This document shows positions 9,780 through 20,406 of a DNA stretch of 64,000 bases, piece after piece. Under the pieces are notes generated by a model. It worked only from the letters and a program-made list of their open reading frames with translations, was not told the DNA's origin and made no database searches. This DNA comes from Nakamurella aerolata (lineage in GTDB: Bacteria; Actinomycetota; Actinomycetes; Mycobacteriales; Nakamurellaceae), in NCBI RefSeq assembly GCF_013002705.1, contig NZ_JABEND010000001.1, positions 186,001-250,000 on the forward strand. The letters run 5' to 3'. Position 1 is the stretch's first letter, and every line of letters starts with the position of its first letter. A program made the translations under genes and the position numbers.

Positions 9780-10000
9780 GCCGAGCAATATCTGCCTTTC
9801 GAGCCAACAACGATCCGTCGCCGGCGCGGCGGGTACTCGATCGGCGAGAATCCACCCACGCGAAGGGCGGAAGCCCCGGTGCTGTCACCCCCGTCCAGCG
9901 CCGGAGTACGAGACCGCAGCCGCCGGCGATGGACGTGGCAGAAGAAGTCATTGCGATGCTGGCAGAGACAGATAGAGATAGATAGAAGGAAAAAGGAAAA
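9780..10000. other. Unusual 221-base gap inside the suf operon
   Basis: Between sufB and sufD, where neighbouring suf genes overlap or nearly touch. The first part is of mixed composition; the last 40 bases (about 9962-10000) are almost pure purine with short GATA/GGAAAAA repeats, ending in the sufD ribosome site. No convincing coding frame, riboswitch or terminator hairpin was found. Confidence 0.6.
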
Positions 10001-11173
10001 GTGACTGTGACGCAGGCGCCGAATGTGAGTGGCGCGCTGGAGACCTCGGACCGGGTGGCGAGCCATCTGCATCCGGAGGGGTCGTTTGACGTGGCCGACC
10101 ATCCGGTGCCGAGCGGCAAGGAAGAGTGGTGGCGGTTCACGCCGATGCGGCGGCTGCGCGGCTTGCAGACCGACGCCCCGTTCGCCGCCGGCGGCTGCAC
10201 GGTCACGGTTCAGGCGCCGGCCCCGGCGACGGTCAGCCAGGTGTCGATCGATGATCCGGTGACCAGGGAGTCCGGGTTCGCTCCGACCGAGCGGGTCAGC
10301 GCCAGGGCATGGAATGCCGTCGACGAGGCCACCCTGGTGGACATTCCGGCCGAGGCGGAGCTGGACCAGCCGATCTACCTGCGGCACACCGGAAACGGTT
10401 CGGACGTCGCCACCGCGGGGCATGCGGTGATCCGCGCCGGGCGCCACTCCAAGGCGACCGTTGTGCTGGAGTTCTCCGGCTCCGCCACCGTCGCCGACAC
10501 CGTGCAGGTGATCGCCGGTGACGGCGCCCAGCTCACCGTTGTGGCGATGCTGGAATGGGCCGACGACGCCGTGCACCACAGCGCCCAGCACATCAAGGTG
10601 GGTCGCGACGCCAAGGTCAAGCACGCGGTGCTCACCTTCGGCGGCGATCTGGTGCGGGTGCCGGTCTCCGTCGATTACGACGGTCCCGGCGGCGATGTCG
10701 AGCTGCTCGGCCTGTACTACGCCGACGAGGGCCAGTACCTGGAGCATCGGATCTTTGTCGATCACGCGAAGCCGAACTGCAAGTCCGACGCGCTGTACAA
10801 GGGCGCGCTGCAGGGTAAGGGCGCCCGCACCGTGTGGGTCGGCGACGTGCTCATCCGCAAGGCGGCGGAGGGCACCGAGACCTACGAGATGAACCGCAAC
10901 CTGCTGCTCACCGAGGGCGCCAGGGCGGATTCGGTGCCGAACCTCGAGATCGAGACCGGCGAGATCGCCGGGGCGGGGCACGCCAGCGCCACCGGCAGGT
11001 TCGACGACGAGCAACTGTTCTACCTGCTGTCCCGCGGCATCCCCGAGCCGGTCGCGCGGCGGCTGGTGGTGCGCGGCTTCTTCGGCGAAATCCTGCTGCG
11101 CCTCGGCGTTCCGGACGTCGTCGAGCGGGCCAGCGCCATCATCGAACGTGAACTCGCCGTCACCGGCAACTGA
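10001..11173 (+). CDS. sufD: SufD, Fe-S scaffold subunit
   Basis: Partner of SufB in the SufBC2D complex, needed for iron entry (390 residues). Seen: WWRFTPMRRLRGL near the N-terminus, the beta-helix core, and the C-terminal block KSDALYKGALQGKGARTVW followed by LEIETGEIAGAGHASATGRF with the conserved His of the SufB-SufD interface, and LFYLLSRGIPEPVARRLVVRGFF. The start is GTG 10001 with AAGGAAAA directly upstream. It follows sufB after an unusually long 221-base gap. Confidence 0.95.
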   Translation: MTVTQAPNVSGALETSDRVASHLHPEGSFDVADHPVPSGKEEWWRFTPMRRLRGLQTDAPFAAGGCTVTVQAPAPATVSQVSIDDPVTRESGFAPTERVSARAWNAVDEATLVDIPAEAELDQPIYLRHTGNGSDVATAGHAVIRAGRHSKATVVLEFSGSATVADTVQVIAGDGAQLTVVAMLEWADDAVHHSAQHIKVGRDAKVKHAVLTFGGDLVRVPVSVDYDGPGGDVELLGLYYADEGQYLEHRIFVDHAKPNCKSDALYKGALQGKGARTVWVGDVLIRKAAEGTETYEMNRNLLLTEGARADSVPNLEIETGEIAGAGHASATGRFDDEQLFYLLSRGIPEPVARRLVVRGFFGEILLRLGVPDVVERASAIIERELAVTGN

Positions 11174-11234
11174 CCGGCACCCGCCCGACCCACAAACCAA
11201 GACGAGCCCGAACCAAGACGAGAAAGCAACCACC

Positions 11235-13422
<2,188 letters not shown>

Positions 13423-13423
<1 letters not shown>

Positions 13424-13977
13424 TGCAGATGGACCAGCTGTACCAGGAGATCATTCTCGACCACTACCGGGCGCCGCATCATCATGGCCTGCGCGAACCG
13501 TTCCAGGCGCAGGTGCAGCACGTGAACCCGGTGTGCGGCGACGAGGTCACCCTGCGGGTGCGGCTGGCCGATCCGCGCGACGCCGGGAGCGCCGTGGTCG
13601 ACGTGTCCTACGACGGCGCCGGCTGCTCCATCTCGCAGGCATCCACCTCGGTGATGACGGATCTGGTGATCGGCCGGCCGCTGCCGCAGGCTCTCGAGGT
13701 GCTCGACGAGTTCACCGACATGGTGACCTCCCGCGGCACCAAGTCCGGTGACGAAGATGCCCTCGGCGACGCGGTGGCCTTCGCCGGCGTGGCCAGGTAC
13801 CCGGCAAGGGTGAAGTGTGCGCTGCTGGGTTGGATGGCGTTCAAAGATGCTGCCACCCAAGCCGTCACCGGTTCCGCCGGTGCCGGCGCGGCCTCGGCGG
13901 CCAGCGCGGACAACACCCCAAACACCTTCGCAGACACCAACGGTTCCGACTCCAACAGCACGGGAGGTCGACAATGA
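13423..13977 (+). CDS. sufU: SufU, zinc-dependent sulfurtransferase
   Basis: Accepts persulfide sulfur from SufS (184 residues). The SufU zinc ligands are visible: Cys38 and Asp40 in NPVCGDE, Cys68 in GAGCSISQAS and Cys132 in ARVKCALLGW. The first 140 residues are the normal domain; the last 40 are a Ser/Ala/Thr/Asn-rich tail not typical of the family. Starts one base inside the sufS stop and overlaps the next gene as ATGA. Confidence 0.95.
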
Positions 13978-14627
13978 GCGAGACCCTGAACGACGAGACC
14001 ACGCCAGCACCGGCCGAGGCCGGCGCCGCGGCATCGGCCCAGCCTCCGGTCGGGGCGCCCGCAGCGACGCCGGACCGCACCGGCCGCACCGCCGCGGATC
14101 TCGACGCCGAGGTGGCCGCTGCCACCAGCGGGAGCGGCGGCGAGCCGTCCACCGAAGCAGCGGCGGAGACCAAGGTTGCACCGTCCGGTCCCGCCGGTGC
14201 CGGCGCCGCCGCAAGCGCCGACAGTGCTGGTGGCCCCGATGGTGCCGACAGCTCCGCCGCTAAGGCAGCCGGAACGTCCGCGGGGTCGGTGAGCAGCGAT
14301 CCGGCCAAGGTCGACGAGATCTTCGAGGCGCTCAAGGACGTCGTCGACCCCGAGCTCGGCATCAACATCGTCGATCTCGGCCTGGTGTACGACGTGGTGC
14401 TCGGCGCCGACGACACCGCGGTGCTGGATATGACGTTGACCTCGGCGGCCTGCCCGCTGACTGACATGATCGAGGATCAGGTCCGTGGCGCCCTTGTCGG
14501 CCTGCATCCGGGTGAAGGTCTGGTGGAGGACTTCCGGATCAACTGGGTGTGGATGCCGCCGTGGGACCTGACCAGGATCACCGACGACGGCCGCGATCAG
14601 CTGCGCGCCCTCGGGTTCGCGATCTGA
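13974..14627 (+). CDS. sufT: SufT-like MIP18/DUF59 Fe-S assembly factor with long N-terminal extension
   Basis: A 217-residue protein whose last 110 residues are a MIP18 (DUF59) domain: VDEIFEALKDVVDPELGINIVDLGLVYDV, then LTSAACPLTDMIEDQV with the reactive Cys, and WVWMPPWDLTRITDDGR. These proteins help deliver Fe-S clusters to targets. The first 100 residues are an Ala/Pro/Gly/Ser/Thr-rich extension without predicted structure; the family is normally 100-120 residues. ATG 13974 overlaps the sufU stop. Last gene of the operon. Confidence 0.9.
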   Translation: MSETLNDETTPAPAEAGAAASAQPPVGAPAATPDRTGRTAADLDAEVAAATSGSGGEPSTEAAAETKVAPSGPAGAGAAASADSAGGPDGADSSAAKAAGTSAGSVSSDPAKVDEIFEALKDVVDPELGINIVDLGLVYDVVLGADDTAVLDMTLTSAACPLTDMIEDQVRGALVGLHPGEGLVEDFRINWVWMPPWDLTRITDDGRDQLRALGFAI

Positions 14628-14682
14628 GCAGTGCCCGGCGGCAGCGGCGCGGCAGTGCGGCAACGGCCGATTGACAACCCGA

Positions 14683-14697
14683 TAGGTTCGTACGGTG
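14683..14697 (+). promoter_or_regulatory. -10 element and probable leaderless start of pepN
   Basis: TAGGTT at 14683-14688 lies six bases before the GTG at 14695, and no ribosome site is present. This is the spacing expected if transcription begins at the start codon. No good -35 is at the right distance (TTGACA at 14671 is too close). Confidence 0.45.
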
Positions 14698-17550
14698 CCA
14701 ACACCAGCCACTGCCGGCGCCACCGATCCGGCCGAACCCGCCGAGCCGGTTGCACCAGCCGGTTCGGCCGAACCGTCCACTGCGGCCGAAGCAGCCGACC
14801 AGGCCGAAGCAGCCGACCCGGCCGAGGCAGCCGACCCGGCCGGCAGCGAAGCCGGCGCCGCCCCGGCGCCCACCAGCAACCTGTCCAGGCGTGAGGCACA
14901 GCAGCGCAGTCGCTCGCTGACGCTCGCCGGCTACACGGTGGAGCTGGACCTGGCCGAGGCGGCGGAACCGGGGGCAAGCGAGTACCCGGTGCGCACCACC
15001 GTCGAGCTGACCAGCACCGAACCGGACACCTTCCTGGACTTTCTCGGCGGTGCGGTGCTGCGGGTCAGCATCGACGGCGACGAGCAGCCGGTTCGGTACG
15101 ACGGCGCGCGCATCCAGCTCACCGGCCTGACGCCCGGCAAACCCCAGCAGGTAGTGGTCGACGGCCTGGCCAGGTACTCCCGCTCCGGCGAGGGGCTGCA
15201 CCGGTTCGTCGACCCGGTCGACGGCAACGTGTACCTGTACACCCACAACGAGCCGGCCGATTGCCGCCGGGTGTTCCCGGTGTTCGACCAGCCGGACCTG
15301 AAGGCGCCCTTCACCTTCCGGGTGATCGCGCCGCGGGACTGGGAGGTGCTGAGCAACCAGCGGAGCGTCGATCTGCAACCGGCCGGCGAGGACTCCGGCG
15401 GCGTTGGCGACAACACGGGCGACAACGCGGGCGGTGCCGGCGGAGCGGCGCTGCGGGTGTTCGCGCCGACGCCGCCGATGTCCAGCTACCTCACCTGCGT
15501 CGCTGCCGGACCGTACGCCGGCTGGCACGACCAATGGTTCGGCGGTACGCCCAGCGGCGAGCAGCTCGGCGTTCCCCTCGGCCTGTACTGCCGGCAGTCG
15601 CTGGCGAGCGCCTTCGATCCCGAGACGCTGTTCACCCTCACCAAGCAGGGTCTGGACTTCTTCCACCGGGTGTTCGACGTCGCCTACCCGTGGGGCAAGT
15701 ACGACCAGATCTTCGTGCCTGAATACAACATCGGCGCCATGGAGAACCCCGGTCTTGTCACCTACACCGACGAGGGCTATGTGTTCGAGTCGGCCGCCAC
15801 CAGGGCGCAGTACGCCGGCCGCGCAAACACCCTGCTGCACGAGATGTCGCACATGTGGTTCGGCGATCTGGTGACGCCGCGCTGGTGGGACGAGTTGTGG
15901 CTCAAGGAATCGTTCGCCGACTACATGGGCGCCCTGGCCAGCGCCGAGGCAACAGAGTTCACCGATGCCTGGACGCCGTTCACCGCCGGACGCAAGGGCT
16001 GGGCCTACCGCCAGGACCAGCTGCCCAGCACCCACCCGATCGCGGCCGACATCCCCGACGTGGAGGCCGCGAAGCAGAACTTCGACGGCATCACCTACGC
16101 CAAAGGCGCCAGCGTGCTGCGGCAACTGGTCGCCTACGTCGGGCAGGACGCGTTCCTGGCCGGCACCGCCGACTACTTCCGCCGACACGCCTTCGGCAAC
16201 ACCACCATCGCCGACCTGATCGACGCGCTCGAACGCAGCTCGGGCCGATCGCTGGCGCAGTGGTCACGGCTCTGGCTGCAGACCAGTGGGCTCACCACAC
16301 TGTCGGCCGAGCCCGACATCAAAGACGGTGTGCTGCAACGATTGTGGATCGATCAGCAGCCGGCGGACGGCGTCGGCACCGCCCCGGAGCTGCCGCACCG
16401 GTTGGCCGTCGGACTGTACCGGCGTGACGCCTCCGGGCGGTTGTCCAGGGCCGAGCGGTTCGAGCTCGACCTGACCGGCGAGCGCACCGAGGTACCGGCC
16501 GCGGCCGGCCTACCCGCGCCGGAGCTCATCGTTGTCAACGACGACGACCTGAGCTACGCCAAGGTCCGGCTGGACCCTGAGTCGCTGCGCACCGTCGCCG
16601 ACTCGCTGACCGCGATCGACTCGTCGTTGACCAGGGCCGGGCTGTGGGCCAGCCTGTGGAACGCCTGCCGGGACGGGATTCTCCCGGCAACCGACTACCT
16701 GGCGATCGTCGCCCGCCAGGCACCGACCGAGACCGACAGCGCCCTGCAGAGCACCGCGCTGGGCAACGCCTGGATCGCGTTGAACCGGTACCTGCCGGCC
16801 GCGCAGCGGCCGGCCGCGGCCGCCGGGTTGGCAGCGGCCAGCAGCGAGCAGATGCTCGCCGCCGCACCGGGTTCGGATGCCCAACTGACCTGGGCCAGAA
16901 CTCTCGGCAGGGTCACCGCGCTGCATCCGGACGGCGCCGAGCAGCTCCGCGGGTGGCTGGCCGGCGCAGAGCCGCCGGCCGGACTGCCGCTGGACTCGCG
17001 GTTACGGTGGCAGTGGTGGACAGCGCTGGCGGCAGCCGGACATGCCAGCGTCGCCGAACTGGACGCCGAACGCGACAGCGACCGCTCGCCGGCGGCAGCG
17101 CTGCGGCACCTCGAGGCGGTCAGCTCGCTGCCCGACCCGCAGCTGAAACACCAACTGTGGCAGCAGCTCTGCGACGATCTCGGTCAGTCCAACGATGAGC
17201 TCTCCGCACGCATTGCCGGCTTCATGGCGGCGGGACATGCCCCGCTGGTTTCCGGCTATTTCCAGCCCTATCTCTCCCAACTCGGCCGGCAGTGGCGCCG
17301 GCGCAGCCAGGAACTCGCGCAGCGCTGGGTGGAGGGGCTGTATCCAAGGGCGGTCTCGCTCACCGACCAGGCGTCGGCGGAAGCCGATCCGGAGCAGCAC
17401 CCGGTGGTGGCCGGGACGACGGCGTGGCTGCGGGACAACCCGGATGCGCCGGGAGCCCTGCGCCGCCTGCTGATCGAGCAACTCGACGACACCCGCCGCG
17501 CCCTGCACGCCCAGCAAGCCACCGCCGGCTCGGCGGAATCGGCGCCATGA
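14695..17550 (+). CDS. pepN: Aminopeptidase N (M1 family zinc metallopeptidase)
   Basis: Cytosolic M1 aminopeptidase (951 residues) removing N-terminal residues from peptides. Seen: the exopeptidase motif GAMENPG, and the zinc site HEMSH (His382, Glu383, His386) with the third ligand Glu405 in LWLKESFADYMG. The core begins near residue 62 (NLSRREAQQRSRSLTLAGY), the usual family start. The preceding 60 residues are an Ala/Glu/Pro/Asp repeat region (EAADQAEAADPAEAADPA), probably translated because no other start codon lies closer. A Gly/Asn-rich insert of about 20 residues sits near 240. Its stop overlaps the dGTPase start as ATGA. Confidence 0.93.
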   Translation: MPTPATAGATDPAEPAEPVAPAGSAEPSTAAEAADQAEAADPAEAADPAGSEAGAAPAPTSNLSRREAQQRSRSLTLAGYTVELDLAEAAEPGASEYPVRTTVELTSTEPDTFLDFLGGAVLRVSIDGDEQPVRYDGARIQLTGLTPGKPQQVVVDGLARYSRSGEGLHRFVDPVDGNVYLYTHNEPADCRRVFPVFDQPDLKAPFTFRVIAPRDWEVLSNQRSVDLQPAGEDSGGVGDNTGDNAGGAGGAALRVFAPTPPMSSYLTCVAAGPYAGWHDQWFGGTPSGEQLGVPLGLYCRQSLASAFDPETLFTLTKQGLDFFHRVFDVAYPWGKYDQIFVPEYNIGAMENPGLVTYTDEGYVFESAATRAQYAGRANTLLHEMSHMWFGDLVTPRWWDELWLKESFADYMGALASAEATEFTDAWTPFTAGRKGWAYRQDQLPSTHPIAADIPDVEAAKQNFDGITYAKGASVLRQLVAYVGQDAFLAGTADYFRRHAFGNTTIADLIDALERSSGRSLAQWSRLWLQTSGLTTLSAEPDIKDGVLQRLWIDQQPADGVGTAPELPHRLAVGLYRRDASGRLSRAERFELDLTGERTEVPAAAGLPAPELIVVNDDDLSYAKVRLDPESLRTVADSLTAIDSSLTRAGLWASLWNACRDGILPATDYLAIVARQAPTETDSALQSTALGNAWIALNRYLPAAQRPAAAAGLAAASSEQMLAAAPGSDAQLTWARTLGRVTALHPDGAEQLRGWLAGAEPPAGLPLDSRLRWQWWTALAAAGHASVAELDAERDSDRSPAAALRHLEAVSSLPDPQLKHQLWQQLCDDLGQSNDELSARIAGFMAAGHAPLVSGYFQPYLSQLGRQWRRRSQELAQRWVEGLYPRAVSLTDQASAEADPEQHPVVAGTTAWLRDNPDAPGALRRLLIEQLDDTRRALHAQQATAGSAESAP

Positions 17551-19112
17551 CCGACCACCGGATCGAGCGGCGCACCCCGGAAACCCCAGTGCAGCAACGG
17601 GTTTCCAGCCCGGCGGACGCGATCAGCGTCAACCCCAGCGAAGGCCCGTTCCGGGACGATCTGGAACGCATCAGGTTCTCGCCGTACTTCTCGCGGTTGG
17701 CGGCCGTCACCCAGGTGGTGTCGCCAGGGGCGCTCGGCAACGTCATCACCAACCGGCTCACCCACACCATCAAGGTGACGGCGGTGGCCAGGGCCATCGC
17801 GATGCGGATCCGGCGCGGGCCGGACTCGGCGTTGGCTCAGCAGCTCGGCGGGGTCGATCCGGTTGTGGTGCAGGCCGCCGCCTCCGCGCACGATCTCGGG
17901 CACCCGCCGTTCGGGCACCTGGGGGAGCGCATCCTTGACCGGATCGCCCGGTCCCGGTTCGACCTGGCCGACGGGTTCGAGGGCAACGCGCAGACCTTCC
18001 GGATTCTCACCCAGCTGGACGTGCACGGCACCGCGCCGTCCGGGCTCAACCTCACCACCGCGGTGCGTGCCGCGGTACTCAAGTACCCGTGGGCGAGATT
18101 CGGTGTGCCGCAACCACATCCGTCCACCCTCGACCCCACCCCGAAGGGCGCAGGGGTCGGTGCCGACGGTGTCGGTTCCGGCAAGTTCTCCGCCTACCTG
18201 CCCGACGTCGCGGAGCTGACGCAGGTTCTCGCCGGCTACCCCGGCCGCGCCGAGTTCCGGCAGACCGTCGAGTGCTCGGTGATGGACGTCGCCGACGACA
18301 TCGCCTATTCCCTGCACGATCTCGACGATTTCCATCGAGCCGGGGTGCTGCAGCACGCCAGTGTCGCCGCTGAGTTCAGGGCATGGCAGCGGCACCGCGC
18401 CGAGTTGGCCGGCGCCACCGCCGGCGAGCTGCACACCCAGGAGCGGCGCCCCGGCCGCCGGCTCGAGCTGTTGCGCCGCCGGCTGCGCGACAAGGACGGC
18501 TGGATCTTCGATGAGGACGTCTTCGCGGTGGCCGTCGCCAGGGTCGCCGACGACCTCGTCGACGGCTTGCTGGCCGCCCCCTACGACTCGTCGATGGACG
18601 CCGAGCGGGCCCTTGAAGCGTTCACCGGCAGCTGGATCAACCACCTGCAGGAATCGGTGACGATCACCGCGAACCCGAACCCGCGCAGCGCTTTTGTCGC
18701 CCTCAACCGGCAGGCCTGGCACGAGGTAGCGGTACTCAAGTTCGTGCACCAGCGGTTCGTCCTCGATCGTCCGGACCTGGCGATGTTCCAACGCGGACAG
18801 GCCGAGCTACTGGCAAACCTGGTGGCAGCACTGGATTCTTGGCTGGCCGACCCTGACGACGCCGGCCGGATCCCGCGCCGCTTGGTGGATCTGGTCGACC
18901 TGGCGACCGGCGCCTACACCAGGCTGGCCGCCGAACAGCCCGAGCTGCTGGTGGCGCCGTCGGGGGAACGCAGCACCAGCCCGGACGCCATCCGCCGGCT
19001 CGGCAGGGGCCGCGGCATCATCGACTACGTCGCTTCGCTCTCGGACGAGGAGGCGGTGCGCGCCGGCAGCACCCTCACCGGCGCCGGCGGGCTGTCCTGG
19101 ACAGCGCCCTGA
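17547..19112 (+). CDS. dgt: Deoxyguanosinetriphosphate triphosphohydrolase (HD domain)
   Basis: Cytosolic HD-domain dNTPase (521 residues) that removes triphosphate from dGTP and balances dNTP pools. Seen: RFSPYFSRLAAVTQVV, LTHTIKVTAVARAIA with His73, the HD pair His115-Asp116 in SAHDLGHPPFGHLGE, EGNAQTFRILT, and SVMDVADDIAYSLHDLDDF with the last metal-binding Asp. The start ATG 17547 overlaps the pepN stop. The next gene begins two bases after its stop, so the three genes form one unit. Confidence 0.92.
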   Translation: MTDHRIERRTPETPVQQRVSSPADAISVNPSEGPFRDDLERIRFSPYFSRLAAVTQVVSPGALGNVITNRLTHTIKVTAVARAIAMRIRRGPDSALAQQLGGVDPVVVQAAASAHDLGHPPFGHLGERILDRIARSRFDLADGFEGNAQTFRILTQLDVHGTAPSGLNLTTAVRAAVLKYPWARFGVPQPHPSTLDPTPKGAGVGADGVGSGKFSAYLPDVAELTQVLAGYPGRAEFRQTVECSVMDVADDIAYSLHDLDDFHRAGVLQHASVAAEFRAWQRHRAELAGATAGELHTQERRPGRRLELLRRRLRDKDGWIFDEDVFAVAVARVADDLVDGLLAAPYDSSMDAERALEAFTGSWINHLQESVTITANPNPRSAFVALNRQAWHEVAVLKFVHQRFVLDRPDLAMFQRGQAELLANLVAALDSWLADPDDAGRIPRRLVDLVDLATGAYTRLAAEQPELLVAPSGERSTSPDAIRRLGRGRGIIDYVASLSDEEAVRAGSTLTGAGGLSWTAP

Positions 19113-19114
19113 GG

Positions 19115-19891
19115 ATGGCGCGAAACCGCAGAGCGCAAGCGACCGCCAGTGCTTTCCGGCCACGCCCGGCCCCCGGTGGCGGGCGGCAGCTGGAGCTCGC
19201 GCCAAGCCGAATCCCCGCGTGGATCAACAGGTTTGCCGCCGGCCACGGTGGCCTTACCGGCCTGCACGGCGACGAACGGCAGCTCCGGGTCAGCGCTGGC
19301 GACGGCGCGGCGGCCGTCTTCGATGTGCCATTTCCGCCGCTGGACATTCCCGCGTCAGCGCCAGCGGCCGAAACCGGGCGGCCCGCCACAGTTGCCACTG
19401 GCACCGACGGACCCGCCGAGCCGGTGGAAGCCCTGTTGGAGCATCTGGCCGGCCTCGGCGAACTCGGCATCATCCTGGTGCGGGCCGGGGCGCACTCGGT
19501 CGGCGTCGCGCTGGACGGCGCGGTGATCGCCTCGTCCACCGATACCCATTACGTGCAGGGCAGGACGGCGGCGGGCGGCTGGTCACAGCAGCGCTATGCC
19601 CGGCGCCGCGGAAACCAGCTCACCGCCGCGCAGGCGGCAACCGCGGCGGCCGCCGAGCGGGTGCTGTTCGGGCGGCAGCTGTCCGGCCTGGTCGTCGGCG
19701 GCGACGAGCGCAGCGCCGGCGCGGTACTGGAACTGCTGGCCGCGGCCGGCCCGGCAGGTGCGGTGCTCATCGCCCTGCCGCGTCGCGAGTTCTGGGCGGT
19801 GCCGGAGCCGCGCCGGGCGGTGCTGGACGAGGTGGCGACGCACAGCCTTGACGTCACCGTCACCGTGACGGAGCAACCGGGTCAACGCTGA
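19115..19891 (+). CDS. acVLRF1-family peptidyl-tRNA hydrolase (Vms1/ANKZF1-like release domain)
   Basis: A 258-residue protein whose middle (about residues 120-175) resembles the Vms1-like release factor fold. The stretch YVQGRTAAGGWSQQRYARRRGNQ matches the loop in which Vms1/ANKZF1 proteins carry the catalytic Gln. Eukaryotic members release nascent chains from stalled large ribosomal subunits; actinobacterial members are inferred to do the same. The N-terminus (WINRFAAGHGGL, then a beta region) is as in actinobacterial homologues. Starts at ATG 19115, two bases after dgt, so co-transcribed. Identification is from family memory; the enzymatic role is inference. Confidence 0.75.
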   Translation: MARNRRAQATASAFRPRPAPGGGRQLELAPSRIPAWINRFAAGHGGLTGLHGDERQLRVSAGDGAAAVFDVPFPPLDIPASAPAAETGRPATVATGTDGPAEPVEALLEHLAGLGELGIILVRAGAHSVGVALDGAVIASSTDTHYVQGRTAAGGWSQQRYARRRGNQLTAAQAATAAAAERVLFGRQLSGLVVGGDERSAGAVLELLAAAGPAGAVLIALPRREFWAVPEPRRAVLDEVATHSLDVTVTVTEQPGQR

Positions 19892-19929
19892 GCCGGCGGC
19901 CTGAGGTAGCGGCCGGGGCCGTTTCCCGC

Positions 19930-19990
19930 GCTCAGAAATTCTCAGTGCTCAGAAATTCTCGGTGCTCAGAAATTCTCAGCACTCTGAAAT
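19930..19990 (+). repeat. 17-base direct repeats, 3.6 copies
   Basis: Three near-identical units GCTCAGAAATTCTCAGT at 19930, 19947 and 19964, then a partial ACTCTGAAAT at 19981. They are AT-rich against a very GC-rich background and lie 80 bases before a small gene. The role is unknown; a multi-site operator is possible. Confidence 0.85.
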
Positions 19991-20072
19991 AGGGCAGTCG
20001 CCCGATGCGCCGGCCTACCTCAGCGGCCGAACGTGGTGGTCACAACGACCCGCGACCACCTCGGAGGACCCC

Positions 20073-20270
20073 ATGTTCACCGCCCTCGAAGCCGAAATCT
20101 CCTATCGCCAGGACCAATTGCAGCGCGCGGCCGGCGGCCCCAAGCAACACCCGGTCCGGCGCCGGCGCCGCTGGCTGTCGCTGTTCGCACCAGCACAGCG
20201 ACCCGCGGAGGCGCCGCGCACCGATTCCGTCGCGCGGTCCCGACGGGCTCGGGTGGCGCCGAGTGCCTGA
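20073..20270 (+). CDS. Small basic protein of unknown function
   Basis: A 65-residue protein, MFTALEAEISYRQDQLQR followed by a strongly basic middle (HPVRRRRRWLSLF) and a basic tail. ATG 20073 has GGAGG seven bases upstream, which makes translation convincing; the frame is open upstream but lacks a ribosome site. It has no signal peptide; an amphipathic membrane-surface or nucleic-acid association is conceivable. It precedes the large LuxR regulator by 136 bases on the same strand. Confidence 0.6.
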   Translation: MFTALEAEISYRQDQLQRAAGGPKQHPVRRRRRWLSLFAPAQRPAEAPRTDSVARSRRARVAPSA

Positions 20271-20292
20271 ACCAGCAGGATCGGCCACATCG

Positions 20293-20337
20293 GCAGTACC
20301 CGCAGCATCGGCAGTATCGGCAGCATCGGCAGCATCG
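20293..20337 (+). repeat. 9-base tandem repeat, five copies
   Basis: Units of GCAGCATCG with small changes, running 20293-20337 in the gap before the large LuxR gene. The frame continues into the LuxR protein, so it would read Ala-Ser/Val repeats if a start further upstream were used. Confidence 0.8.
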
Positions 20338-20406
20338 GCTGGCCCGATCACGGCGACGCGGTCCGGCACCCCCGGCCGTCCCTGGCTGTCGGTGGCGCCA
20401 GACACA

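Noticed and set aside
9835-9846. Stress-sigma -10 (GGGTAC) inside the suf spacer
   Set aside because: There is no GTTT-like -35 at 14-16 bases upstream.
9780-10000. Cobalamin or other riboswitch between sufB and sufD
   Set aside because: Some bases recall the B12 riboswitch (GGAAGCCCCGGTG), but the box sequence GCCACTG and the paired arms could not be found.
14671-14676. TTGACA as a -35 for pepN
   Set aside because: A perfect hexamer, but it stands only six bases before the TAGGTT box; the distance is wrong for a -35/-10 pair.
19930-19990. CRISPR array
   Set aside because: The 17-base units are contiguous without unique spacers, and no cas gene is near.
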